DNA of 11,835 bases. It comes from Chloroflexota bacterium. Its GTDB lineage: Bacteria; Chloroflexota; Dehalococcoidia; SAR202; UBA826. The first letter of the stretch is position 1; each line of letters begins with the position of its first letter. Below are positions 1 through 6,558 of this stretch, piece after piece. The translations under genes were made by a program, and so were the position numbers. Location: positions 4,418 through 16,252 of the forward strand of contig NZSI01000069.1 in assembly GCA_002696685.1 (NCBI GenBank), written 5' to 3'. The notes beneath the pieces are model-generated. The model did no database searches. It had not been told where the DNA came from and saw only the letters and a list, made by a program, of their open reading frames with translations.

Positions 1-1265
1 CCATTGGGTACTGACACTGATGGTAGCCCGAGTGCGTTTCCGGCCGCTCCCATGATGTCACGTGAAGCTCCTGTGATGGAACCTCTAAATTCATCTTCTA
101 TTGGCGATGCTGGGGTGTTACGGGTGGGAGATATTAATGCATCAAATTTCGACATGATGTCATCAACCTGATGTGCCATAACACCTCGAATTCTTAGGGC
201 TTTTATATAGTCCTTTGCCAAAACTGTAGTTCGAGCGTAGGGACCGTATCTATCTTCTGGAGCGGTAAGATTCCTCGCTAGTCCCTTTTCAGTGAATTCT
301 TCGAATGCACTTGATGACTCAGCCAACATTATTGTCCTGGTAACTTCTTGGTATGGCATATCTGGAAGATCTATTTCGGTGATCTCAAATTTTTTCTCCA
401 GGTGTTTTATAGATGTCACGAAGTTAGATCGAACCTGTTCATCAATATCATCTAAAACACCTTTTATAACGCCTAACTTATTCTTGCGGTTGACATCTCT
501 GGTATAGGCATATTTCCTATTGGATGAAGTTGGATCTTTATGATCCTTTCCGGCGATGGCTTCAAGTATTAATCCACAATCATCTGCTGACAAAGCCAGT
601 GGCCCAAGCTTGTCTAGAGTCCAAGATAGAGCCATTGCCCCGTATCTGCTTACTCTTCCATAGGTTGGTCTTAATCCGGATATCCCACAATTATTGGCAG
701 GAGAAAGAATAGATCCCCATGTTTCAGATCCAATAGCGAAAGGAACTAAACCGCATCCAACCGCAGATCCGGACCCGCTTGATGATCCTCCCGCCCATGT
801 GTTTTTGTCCCAGGGGCTTTTACAAGGACCTGTGATAGAGGCATTGGGTTGTCTGTACCCCATACCTCCCGCGAGTTCTACCATTGCTAACTTTGCTATA
901 AGAACAGCGCCAGACTTTCGCAATTTTGAAACTACTGTAGCGTCGTAATTAAAGGTTTGACTTTCGAACAGCTTCGCGCCCCAAGTTGTTGGTGTCCCTC
1001 CGGATGTCGCTAGCAGGTCTTTGGCTCCATAGGGGATTCCATGCAGTGGCCCCTTGTATTCACCTTTGAATATTTCATCTTCCGCAGATTTTGCTTGTTT
1101 TAATGCAAGGTCAGCAGTTATTGTCACCACGGAGTTATATTCTGGACCGTATTTTCTCAGTCTGTCGAGAAAATGCTTAGTGACCTCTACTGGCGAAATG
1201 TCCCTAGATTTAATTCTGAATCCGAGCTCTCTGACTGACTTAAATATGGGAGTTTCACTCATCAT
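1..1265 (-). CDS. Amidase-signature family hydrolase (GatA/AtzE-like), 3' end missing
   Basis: The frame stays open from the ATG at 1265 to the left edge, giving 421 codons without the C-terminus. Amidase-signature enzymes hydrolyse amide bonds with a Ser-cisSer-Lys triad. Here the candidates are Lys82 (in GIPYGAKDL), Ser161 (in AGGSSSGSG) and Ser185 (in SETWGSILSPA). The Ser161-Ser185 spacing of 24 is the family standard. The motif GISGLRPTYGRVSRYG (194-209) is strongly GatA-like. The usual Gly-Gly before the nucleophile is Trp-Gly here. The start is an ATG-ATG pair preceded by AGGAG six bases upstream; the first ATG is chosen and the second (1262) is possible. The gene overlaps the GatC-like gene by 11 bases, which suggests the two products work together. 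A true Glu-tRNA(Gln) amidotransferase is unlikely without gatB nearby. A small-molecule amidase is more probable, substrate unknown. Confidence 0.92.
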   Translation of the reverse strand, partial: MMSETPIFKSVRELGFRIKSRDISPVEVTKHFLDRLRKYGPEYNSVVTITADLALKQAKSAEDEIFKGEYKGPLHGIPYGAKDLLATSGGTPTTWGAKLFESQTFNYDATVVSKLRKSGAVLIAKLAMVELAGGMGYRQPNASITGPCKSPWDKNTWAGGSSSGSGSAVGCGLVPFAIGSETWGSILSPANNCGISGLRPTYGRVSRYGAMALSWTLDKLGPLALSADDCGLILEAIAGKDHKDPTSSNRKYAYTRDVNRKNKLGVIKGVLDDIDEQVRSNFVTSIKHLEKKFEITEIDLPDMPYQEVTRTIMLAESSSAFEEFTEKGLARNLTAPEDRYGPYARTTVLAKDYIKALRIRGVMAHQVDDIMSKFDALISPTRNTPASPIEDEFRGSITGASRDIMGAAGNALGLPSVSVPN

Positions 1266-1479
1266 GGATTTCTCCTGAGTCACATTCTGTAGTTTCGGCA
1301 AAAGGAGAGAAGACTGAAAATGGCTCCATACCGTTACTTAAGTCAACGTTTCTTAAGGCACGTGCATTGTTAATTATGTCCTTTACAGACTCCTTAACGT
1401 GGGCTATCTCATGATCTTCTAAAAAATGTCCGTATTTAGTAATGACCAACTCAGCAAGATGTTTTTCCTCAGGGTTCAT
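1255..1479 (-). CDS. GatC/AtzG-like small subunit, probable partner of the amidase
   Basis: This is a 74-residue soluble protein. It opens with NPEEKHLAELVITKYG, has a middle helix, and ends with a segment reading LRNVDLSNGMEPFSVFSP. That layout resembles GatC and the AtzG/DUF4089 small subunits: a helical N-terminus, then a stretch ending in 'P..VF.P' that wraps around the amidase. The ATG at 1479 is preferred over the longer ORF start at 1527 because AAGGAG lies 8 bases upstream and the longer N-terminus would extend far into mazG. The start overlaps the mazG end by 11 bases and the stop overlaps the amidase start by 11 bases, so translation is probably coupled. AtzG-type proteins are known to stabilise a partner amidase. 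The function here is inferred from weak sequence resemblance plus position. It could also be an unrelated small helical protein. Confidence 0.7.
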   Translation of the reverse strand: MNPEEKHLAELVITKYGHFLEDHEIAHVKESVKDIINNARALRNVDLSNGMEPFSVFSPFAETTECDSGEIHDE

Positions 1480-2296
1480 ATAAGCGCTCCTTCTTAACTT
1501 CCTCCCATAGGGAATCTTTTTCCTCAATTGTCAGAATCTTGAATTCTGATCCCCGGGAGGAACTGATTTTTTCCATGGCACGAAAACGATTTTCGAATTT
1601 ACGGTTTGAATTTCGAAGGGACTGTTCTGGATCAATACCCATTCTGCGTCCGGCGTTCACTAGACTGAATAAAATGTCCCCAAATTCTTCAATTTTTTCT
1701 TCTTCCGTGTTGGTGTTTGCAAGTTCATCAAATTCTTCTATGACCTTTGCCCGTATATCTTCTTCGCATTCCCAATCAAATCCGGTTTTTGCGGCTCTTC
1801 GTTGTAAAGAATACGAGTGCGTGAGAGATGGCATACTTTTGGGTATACCATCTAGGGCTGACTTTCTGTCTTCTTTTTCATTTCTCTTTATTTCTTCCCA
1901 TGTTTCGGCCAACTCCTTCATGCTATTTATCTGTTTGTCTCCAAATACGTGAGGGTGTCTTCGTATATATTTTTGAGTGACCGAGGCGAATATGTCTTTA
2001 TCTTTGAAAAAGCCGGTTTTCACACCAATGTTCATTTGAAAGGCCATGTGAAACAGTACATCTCCAATTTCCTCAATGATTTCTTCTACATCATTGGATT
2101 CGATTGCCTCTACTAATTCGTAGCATTCTTCCACCAGCATTGGAATCAGTGTATTCATGGTTTGTGTTTTATCCCAGGGACAACCTCTTGCTCCTGTGAG
2201 TCGCTCAACTAGCTTTTGGACACCCTTAAAAGTGTCAGGAAATGTTGGATTACCCACAGGATCGTCATTTTGCATTTGTTTCTCCGAGTCTGCCAT
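1469..2296 (-). CDS. mazG: Nucleoside triphosphate pyrophosphohydrolase MazG
   Basis: This 275-residue protein is close to the usual length of two-domain MazG. MazG cleaves (d)NTPs to NMP and pyrophosphate, which sanitises nucleotide pools and influences ppGpp responses. The N-terminal repeat has GCPWDK at 38-43, then the Mg-binding EECYE and EIGD motifs at about 56-79. The HPHVFGD segment follows at about 114-120. A second repeat carries EEFDEL and EEFGDILF at about 187-210. The end, with SLWEEVKKE, is typical. Start choice: ATG 2296 has AGAGGTG ten bases upstream. ATG 2275 also has a good GGAG six bases upstream. The longest frame begins with a GTG at 2338 that has no clear ribosome site. 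It is the first gene of a run with the GatC-like and amidase genes; no functional link to them is evident. Confidence 0.93.
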   Translation of the reverse strand: MADSEKQMQNDDPVGNPTFPDTFKGVQKLVERLTGARGCPWDKTQTMNTLIPMLVEECYELVEAIESNDVEEIIEEIGDVLFHMAFQMNIGVKTGFFKDKDIFASVTQKYIRRHPHVFGDKQINSMKELAETWEEIKRNEKEDRKSALDGIPKSMPSLTHSYSLQRRAAKTGFDWECEEDIRAKVIEEFDELANTNTEEEKIEEFGDILFSLVNAGRRMGIDPEQSLRNSNRKFENRFRAMEKISSSRGSEFKILTIEEKDSLWEEVKKERLYEP

Positions 2297-2331
2297 GGTG
2301 TGTTGACACCTCTTTATTTCTGAAAATAAGC
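2297..2331. promoter_or_regulatory. Possible promoter elements and short inverted repeat between mazG and the DUF1461 gene
   Basis: On the plus strand a perfect TTGACA sits at 2303-2308. The AT-rich stretch about 17 bases on (around 2324-2331) is only a poor match to TATAAT. If used, transcription would begin at about 2338, leaving the DUF1461 mRNA almost leaderless. The same stretch holds an inverted repeat, GGTGT-GTTG-ACACC (2297-2310). It overlaps the likely mazG ribosome site on the other strand, so it could be an operator or a weak hairpin. The -10 is weak, so this is tentative. Confidence 0.25.
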
Positions 2332-2338
2332 TATTCAC

Positions 2339-3031
2339 ATGATCTTAAGACTTCTTTGTATTCTACGCTCCGTTCTGATCGTATTAATTGTTCCTTTGTT
2401 GTTGGTGACAACTAACGTGCGATTGGTGGTGAATTCTTCCTATGTATATAGCTATGGGTTTCACAAATATGGTATCGAGTCAGTAACAGGAATAGAGATG
2501 AGACAGTTGGAGCTTGCTGGCAAAAAGATAAGAGATTACTTTTCTAATGATCAGGATTTCATAGTTATCAATATCGAACGTCAGGGACAGAATATTAAAA
2601 ACCTTTATAACCAGAGGGAAATTCTGCATATGAAGGATGTAAAGAATCTTGTCCAGTTGACTTACTCGATACAGATATGGGGGTTTCTACTTCTGTCCTG
2701 TTTAATTATTGCCGGGGTTTTATCAAAGAAGCCACGAAATTTGTCAAATGCCGTTGACTTGATCAGCTGGGGTGGAGGACTGACGCTCGTTATCTTAGCA
2801 GTTATAGGGGTCCTATCGCTCTTCGGTTTTCAAAGACTGTTTCTCTTTTTTCACTTGGTTAGTTTTGATAACGACCTTTGGATTCTGGACCCTAGACGTG
2901 ACTACTTGATTATGATGTTTCCCCAGGGATTTTTTTTCGATGCGACCGTAATTATTGTGGTGCTTACTCTTGGGCAGGCTCTTGTATTGTGGATAGTTCC
3001 TAGGCTAATTAGAAAGTTTCGTAGACTTTAG
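2339..3031 (+). CDS. DUF1461 / TIGR01906-type integral membrane protein
   Basis: This 230-residue protein has four predicted membrane segments at about 7-27, 109-128, 142-165 and 200-222. The family hallmarks are present: NQREILHMKDV (91-101) just before the second segment, FHLVSFDNDLWILDP (171-185) and MMFPQGFFFD (192-201) before the last. The region between segments 1 and 2 (about 28-108) probably lies outside the membrane. The family's function is unknown. The ATG at 2339 is needed to keep the first membrane segment, yet no Shine-Dalgarno sequence precedes it, so the mRNA may be leaderless. The gene runs divergently from mazG, with only 42 bases between the preferred starts. The epimerase-like gene follows after 21 bases on the same strand and is probably co-transcribed. 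Confidence 0.88.
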   Translation: MILRLLCILRSVLIVLIVPLLLVTTNVRLVVNSSYVYSYGFHKYGIESVTGIEMRQLELAGKKIRDYFSNDQDFIVINIERQGQNIKNLYNQREILHMKDVKNLVQLTYSIQIWGFLLLSCLIIAGVLSKKPRNLSNAVDLISWGGGLTLVILAVIGVLSLFGFQRLFLFFHLVSFDNDLWILDPRRDYLIMMFPQGFFFDATVIIVVLTLGQALVLWIVPRLIRKFRRL

Positions 3032-3052
3032 AGGGAGGAGTACTTTTAAATA

Positions 3053-4135
3053 ATGCACTACCAAGAAGAACGTAATTACGGGTGTCGGATTTCCGATTCA
3101 TGGACATACAGAGGATTGAAGACAGTTGTGATGGAAAATGAACTCATACGAATAGTTATTTTGGCGGATAAAGGGGCGGATATTTATCAATTTGTATATA
3201 AGAAAACTGATACAGATTTCTTATGGCGTTCCCCTTGGGGCGTACGTGACCCATCCAAGTTCATTCCCACTACAGGAGACGGAGTAGGTATGTGGATGGA
3301 CACATATGAGGGGGGATGGCAGACCGTGCTACCGGGGGGTGGGTTTCCTTCTACATATGGGGAAGCCGATATGGGCCTTCATGCCGAAGTTAACACACTT
3401 CCATGGGATTGCACTATCGTGGAGGATTCAGTCGAAAGGGTTTCAGTAAAATTTTCTGTAAGGACATATAGGACCCCATTTTTTTTTGAAAAATTACTTA
3501 CAATTGAAAAATCTAAACCGGCTTTATTTATAAAACAAACATTGATTAATGAAGGAGCTGAAGCGGTTCACTGTGTATGGGGAGAACACATTGCTCTTGG
3601 CTCACCATTTCTGAATGACAAGTGCCTGATAGATCTTCCTGGAGGGAAAATCATAAATCACCCCAAACAGTTTCACGTGAATAACAGGTTGGAGCCCGGT
3701 GCGGTAACAGATTGGCCTACGACCCGCCTGAAGGATGGTACTGCACATAACCTCAGCAGGGTACCCGGGAAAGATTTTTTCTCCTATGATCAATCGTACA
3801 TCACTGAAATGCCCGTTGGCTGGTACGGAATTACGAATAGGGATATAGGGGTGGGATTTGGTGTGGTATTCTCTGACATATACAAATATCTCTGGTACTG
3901 GCAATCTCTGGGTGGAGGAACAGGTTATCCGTGGTACGGACGTACCTATAATATTGGGTTAGAACCATTTACCAGTTATACGAACGAAGGACTTGGTACC
4001 GCCATTGATAATGGTACCGCTTTGTTGGTAGAAGCGGGTCAAGAGGTACAGTCATCCGTTACTGCAGTGGCCTATGAATCCTCAAAAGGAATCGAAGGGA
4101 TTTCTCAGTCTGGAGATATAAACCTCAAAAAGTAG
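3053..4135 (+). CDS. Aldose 1-epimerase-like (DUF4432-type) carbohydrate-binding protein
   Basis: This 360-residue cytoplasmic protein has no signal peptide and resembles the galactose-mutarotase-like beta-sandwich superfamily, most like the DUF4432 branch. Visible landmarks are ILADKGADIYQFVYK (36-50), TYEGGWQTVLPGGG (84-97), GLHAEVNTLPW (108-118), VWGEHIALGSPF (175-186) and YNIGLEPFTSYTNEG (299-313). By analogy with mutarotases, His110, His179 and Glu304 are candidate substrate-binding or catalytic residues; this mapping is inferred, not aligned. The likely role is interconverting sugar anomers or handling a sugar-like ligand; the substrate is unknown. The start is the only in-frame option, because a TAA lies just upstream. 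A GGGAGGAG ribosome site is present, but its 12-base spacing is long. The gene ends 4 bases short of the convergent PPOX gene. Confidence 0.82.
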   Translation: MHYQEERNYGCRISDSWTYRGLKTVVMENELIRIVILADKGADIYQFVYKKTDTDFLWRSPWGVRDPSKFIPTTGDGVGMWMDTYEGGWQTVLPGGGFPSTYGEADMGLHAEVNTLPWDCTIVEDSVERVSVKFSVRTYRTPFFFEKLLTIEKSKPALFIKQTLINEGAEAVHCVWGEHIALGSPFLNDKCLIDLPGGKIINHPKQFHVNNRLEPGAVTDWPTTRLKDGTAHNLSRVPGKDFFSYDQSYITEMPVGWYGITNRDIGVGFGVVFSDIYKYLWYWQSLGGGTGYPWYGRTYNIGLEPFTSYTNEGLGTAIDNGTALLVEAGQEVQSSVTAVAYESSKGIEGISQSGDINLKK

Positions 4136-4139
4136 GGTA

Positions 4140-4556
4140 TCAAAGTGTCCCATAAAGTTTTTCCGCTACAATCTTCACACCTACTCGCTCGTCTCTGATC
4201 ATTGCCTCATCATAGTCATCCCAGTCAGGGTGATTTTGTCCGCTGGCAGATGTGTATATTTTTCGTAACGTTTGAAGCCATAATTCCTTGTCATGATTCC
4301 CTTGAGAGAATATTTGGGCGCATCCCTCTAAAACTAGGTAAGGTCTCCATGAAGGCCCAGAAACTAGAATTGAGCAGCGGGGATTTCTTATCAAATTACG
4401 TAGCTTAGCTCTGTTTTCGGTGGTGGTGAAAGCCACGCCATCTTCCAGAGCTCCAACAGTGACTATACTCATTTGTGCGGCACCATTCCGACGAAAGGTG
4501 GTAAGTACGGCGTCGTGATTATTTCGTAGAAACTCTGCCAGATCACTCGTTTTCAT
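4140..4556 (-). CDS. PPOX-family flavin/F420-binding protein
   Basis: This 138-residue protein is the size of single-domain pyridoxamine-5'-phosphate-oxidase-like split-barrel proteins. It matches the pattern of the PPOX class F420-dependent enzymes: an opening beta strand 'AVLTTFRRNGAAQMSIV' (16-32), then FTTTENRAKLRNLIRNPRCS (43-62), whose Arg/Lys residues typically contact the cofactor phosphate, then PYLVLEGCAQIF (72-83). It probably acts as a cytoplasmic dimer that reduces or binds a small molecule with FMN or F420; sequence alone does not settle the cofactor. AGAGGG lies six bases before the ATG. The start overlaps the GNAT stop as ATGA, so the two are translationally coupled. Substrate unknown. 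Confidence 0.82.
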   Translation of the reverse strand: MKTSDLAEFLRNNHDAVLTTFRRNGAAQMSIVTVGALEDGVAFTTTENRAKLRNLIRNPRCSILVSGPSWRPYLVLEGCAQIFSQGNHDKELWLQTLRKIYTSASGQNHPDWDDYDEAMIRDERVGVKIVAEKLYGTL

Positions 4557-5023
4557 GTTATGCCCTCTGAAAGTTCTGTTTCGTAAAGTAGATATTTCGT
4601 GTTGTACATCCCAAGGTTTTTATAAACTGATTGTGCAATTTTATTTTCCTTCTCTACGTAGAGTCGGATACCACAGACATTTCCTGCACTAAAGGATAGC
4701 TTTTTCACCTCTTCATATAGATGGCTATATACTCCTTTTCGACGCCACCTTTTCTTTACATATACGCTTTGTATCCACCAGAACCATCCATTCCGCCAGT
4801 CACTCCACTCATAAGTTATTAGGAGGCTGCCGATGACGTCACCTTCATACTCCCCGATTAAGTAAGTACCTTTTTGTTTGTCGCGCATTACCTCGGTGAC
4901 ACCTAGTTTAATCGATGACTCTAAAAGTGTTTTATTTTCTGTTTCTAGAGCCATTTCTTTTTGAAATTTGACTATAGTTTCTATATCAGAAAATGTTCCT
5001 TCTCTTGTGAGTAATTTGTCCAT
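4553..5023 (-). CDS. GNAT-family N-acetyltransferase
   Basis: This 156-residue single-domain GNAT protein transfers an acetyl group from acetyl-CoA to an amine. The acetyl-CoA loop (motif A) is seen as VYVKKRWRRKGVYSHLYEEV (87-106). R-R-K-G-V-Y fills the R/Q-x-x-G-x-G/A pattern, but Tyr99 stands in for the final Gly/Ala. Motif B is recognisable as ENKIAQSVYKNLGM (126-139), the usual 'N..A..lY..lGF' ending. The IGEYEGDVIGSLLIT strand (56-70) is also typical. CGGAG lies nine bases before the ATG at 5023. It is the first gene of a two-gene run with the PPOX protein (4-base overlap). The acceptor substrate cannot be told; small amines or protein N-termini are possible. Confidence 0.88.
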   Translation of the reverse strand: MDKLLTREGTFSDIETIVKFQKEMALETENKTLLESSIKLGVTEVMRDKQKGTYLIGEYEGDVIGSLLITYEWSDWRNGWFWWIQSVYVKKRWRRKGVYSHLYEEVKKLSFSAGNVCGIRLYVEKENKIAQSVYKNLGMYNTKYLLYETELSEGIT

Positions 5024-5146
5024 ATGACTATGCTCCGTTGGATATCGTAATTTGGAAAGTTTTATTGCACCAAGATATCAATAACTTCATATATATCATG
5101 AATGGCCTTCTAAATCTGGGTTGATTCAATCTGAGTTACCCTGACG

Positions 5147-5152
5147 TATAAT
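5147..5152 (+). promoter_or_regulatory. Consensus -10 box (TATAAT) upstream of the CoA-transferase genes
   Basis: A perfect TATAAT lies 24 bases before the ATG at 5177, with expected transcription start near 5159. The nearest -35-like hexamer is TTGATT (5121-5126), but its 20-base spacing is too long and the 17-base position holds no match. The promoter may be activator-dependent. In the same 153-base divergent gap a small inverted repeat, TTCAT-n7-ATGAA (5086-5102), could be an operator. I did not find a convincing promoter for the minus-strand GNAT gene in this gap. Confidence 0.45.
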
Positions 5153-5176
5153 GTGCGCCGTACTTGAAAAGGAGTT

Positions 5177-5890
5177 ATGAAGTATTTGAACAAAGTCTAT
5201 TCATCTTTTAATGAGGCTGTAGCCGATATACCAGACGGTGCCACATTGATGATCGACGGATTTGCTGGTCCTGGAGGCACCTCTCAAAATCTTATAAGAG
5301 CCCTCAGGGATCAAGGCGCCCGTGACTTAACAATCATAAGTAATACTGCAGGGATAGCTAGCGTTGTTGGCTTCGGCACTATTCCTGGACAAAAACCAAT
5401 AGACATTGGTATTTTGGTTGATAACGGCCAGGTGGGGAAGGTAATAGCATCCTTTCCCGTGTCTCCATCACCTTCACGGCCTACTTCATTTGAGAAGGCA
5501 TATCAGAGAGGCGAAGTCGAACTTGAGCTTGTGCCGCAAGGGACACTTGCAGAACGGATTCGTGCTGGTGGGGCTGGAATTCCCGCCTTCTTTACCCCTA
5601 CAGGAATAGGAACATTTGTAACGGAGGAGAAAGAAACTAGGTTCTATGACGGGAAAGAATATGTATTGGAGACTGCCCTCAAGGCGGATTATGCTCTAAT
5701 AAGAGGCTACATGGCGGACACTATTGGGAACCTTTGTTTTAGGGGTACTTCGATGAATTTCAACGGAGTTATGGTTACTGCAGCTGTGATTTCTATTGTT
5801 GAGGTAGACAAAGTCGTCAATGTGGGGGAAATTGATTCGTATAGGATAGATACACCGGGACTCTACGTTAATAGGATAGTTGAGGTCTGA
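5177..5890 (+). CDS. CoA-transferase subunit A (3-oxoacid CoA-transferase family I)
   Basis: This 237-residue alpha subunit of a two-subunit family I CoA-transferase acts with the next gene. These enzymes move CoA from succinyl-CoA or acetyl-CoA to an acid such as acetoacetate or 3-oxoadipate. The N-terminus KVYSSFNEAVADIPDGATLM (6-25) and the RAGGAGIPAFFTPTG motif (129-143), preceded by QGTLAERI, are diagnostic. GYMADTIGNLCFRGTSMNFN (177-196) is also typical. The start is uncertain. AAAAGGAG ends only 2 bases before ATG 5177, which is unusually tight. An in-frame TTG at 5186 has 11-base spacing and would give a length closer to known homologues (MNKVYSS...). Subunit B follows 2 bases after the stop. 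The exact acid substrate cannot be inferred. Confidence 0.92.
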   Translation: MKYLNKVYSSFNEAVADIPDGATLMIDGFAGPGGTSQNLIRALRDQGARDLTIISNTAGIASVVGFGTIPGQKPIDIGILVDNGQVGKVIASFPVSPSPSRPTSFEKAYQRGEVELELVPQGTLAERIRAGGAGIPAFFTPTGIGTFVTEEKETRFYDGKEYVLETALKADYALIRGYMADTIGNLCFRGTSMNFNGVMVTAAVISIVEVDKVVNVGEIDSYRIDTPGLYVNRIVEV

Positions 5891-5892
5891 TT

Positions 5893-6558
5893 TTGGTTGC
5901 TGAAAGACTACCCCGAGAAGTAATTGCTATGCGAGTGGCACAGGAACTCCAAGATGGAAATGTCGTTAATCTAGGCATTGGAATTCCTTCACTGTGCTCA
6001 CAATTCGTACCTGAAGGTAGAACGATTTTCTACCATAGTGAAAGTGGAGTTCTAAACTACGGTCCTATGGCGGAGGAAGGTAGAGAAGATCAGGATCTCA
6101 TTAACGCCAGTGGTCAATTTTTAGCTCCGGTGCAAGGGATGTCATTTTTCGATTCAGGTGCAGCATTTGCAATGATTAGAGGAGGACATATAGATGTCAC
6201 AGTACTGGGGGCGCTACAGGTTTCCAGTAAAGGGGATTTAGCTAATTGGATGATTCCCTCACGGGGCATTGGAAATGTAGGTGGTGCGATGGATTTGGCT
6301 GTTGGAGCGAAAAAAGTTATCGTCTCTATGGAACATATTGATCGTGAAGGTAACCCCAAAATTGTCGAAAAGTGTACCTTCCCTCTTACATGTCCTACCT
6401 GTGTTGATATGATAGTGACGGACATTGCTGTCATATCAGTTCAAGATGACGGGTTAGTTTTGCATGAAACCGCTCCCGGTTGGTCCGTTGCGGATGTACA
6501 GGCAGAGACGGATGCAAAATTAATTATTGCATCTGATGTAAAGAATATTGCGCTCTAG
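5893..6558 (+). CDS. CoA-transferase subunit B (3-oxoacid CoA-transferase family I)
   Basis: This 221-residue beta subunit closely follows AtoA/ScoB-type proteins throughout. Glu50 in HSESGVLNYGP is the catalytic glutamate that forms the enzyme-CoA thioester. VVNLGIGIPSL (24-34), FDSGAAFAMIRGGHIDV, LGALQVSSKGDLANWMIP and GNVGGAMDLAVGAKKVI are other family blocks. The start is a TTG, chosen because GAGGT lies about seven bases upstream and because homologues begin several residues before the IA.RVAQEL segment. The first ATG (5929, residue 13) would cut into that segment. The gene sits directly behind subunit A and ends in a CTAG shared with the convergent SbcC-like gene. Confidence 0.94.
   Translation: MVAERLPREVIAMRVAQELQDGNVVNLGIGIPSLCSQFVPEGRTIFYHSESGVLNYGPMAEEGREDQDLINASGQFLAPVQGMSFFDSGAAFAMIRGGHIDVTVLGALQVSSKGDLANWMIPSRGIGNVGGAMDLAVGAKKVIVSMEHIDREGNPKIVEKCTFPLTCPTCVDMIVTDIAVISVQDDGLVLHETAPGWSVADVQAETDAKLIIASDVKNIAL

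Noticed and set aside
292..948. Plus-strand frames of 62-84 codons
   Set aside because: They are antisense to the amidase, whose conserved motifs fill this region.
1539..1952. 137-codon plus-strand frame
   Set aside because: It lies antisense inside mazG, and its Ser/Phe-rich product is typical of a shadow frame.
2297..2338. mazG N-terminal extension to GTG 2338
   Set aside because: It has no ribosome site, homologues do not need these residues, and it would abut the divergent gene; ATG 2296 or 2275 has a better signal.
5024..5176. Hidden small gene or RNA in the largest intergenic gap
   Set aside because: Only AT-rich promoter-like sequence, two GATATC sites and a 5-bp inverted repeat are visible; there is no frame with a start and ribosome site and no strong RNA fold.
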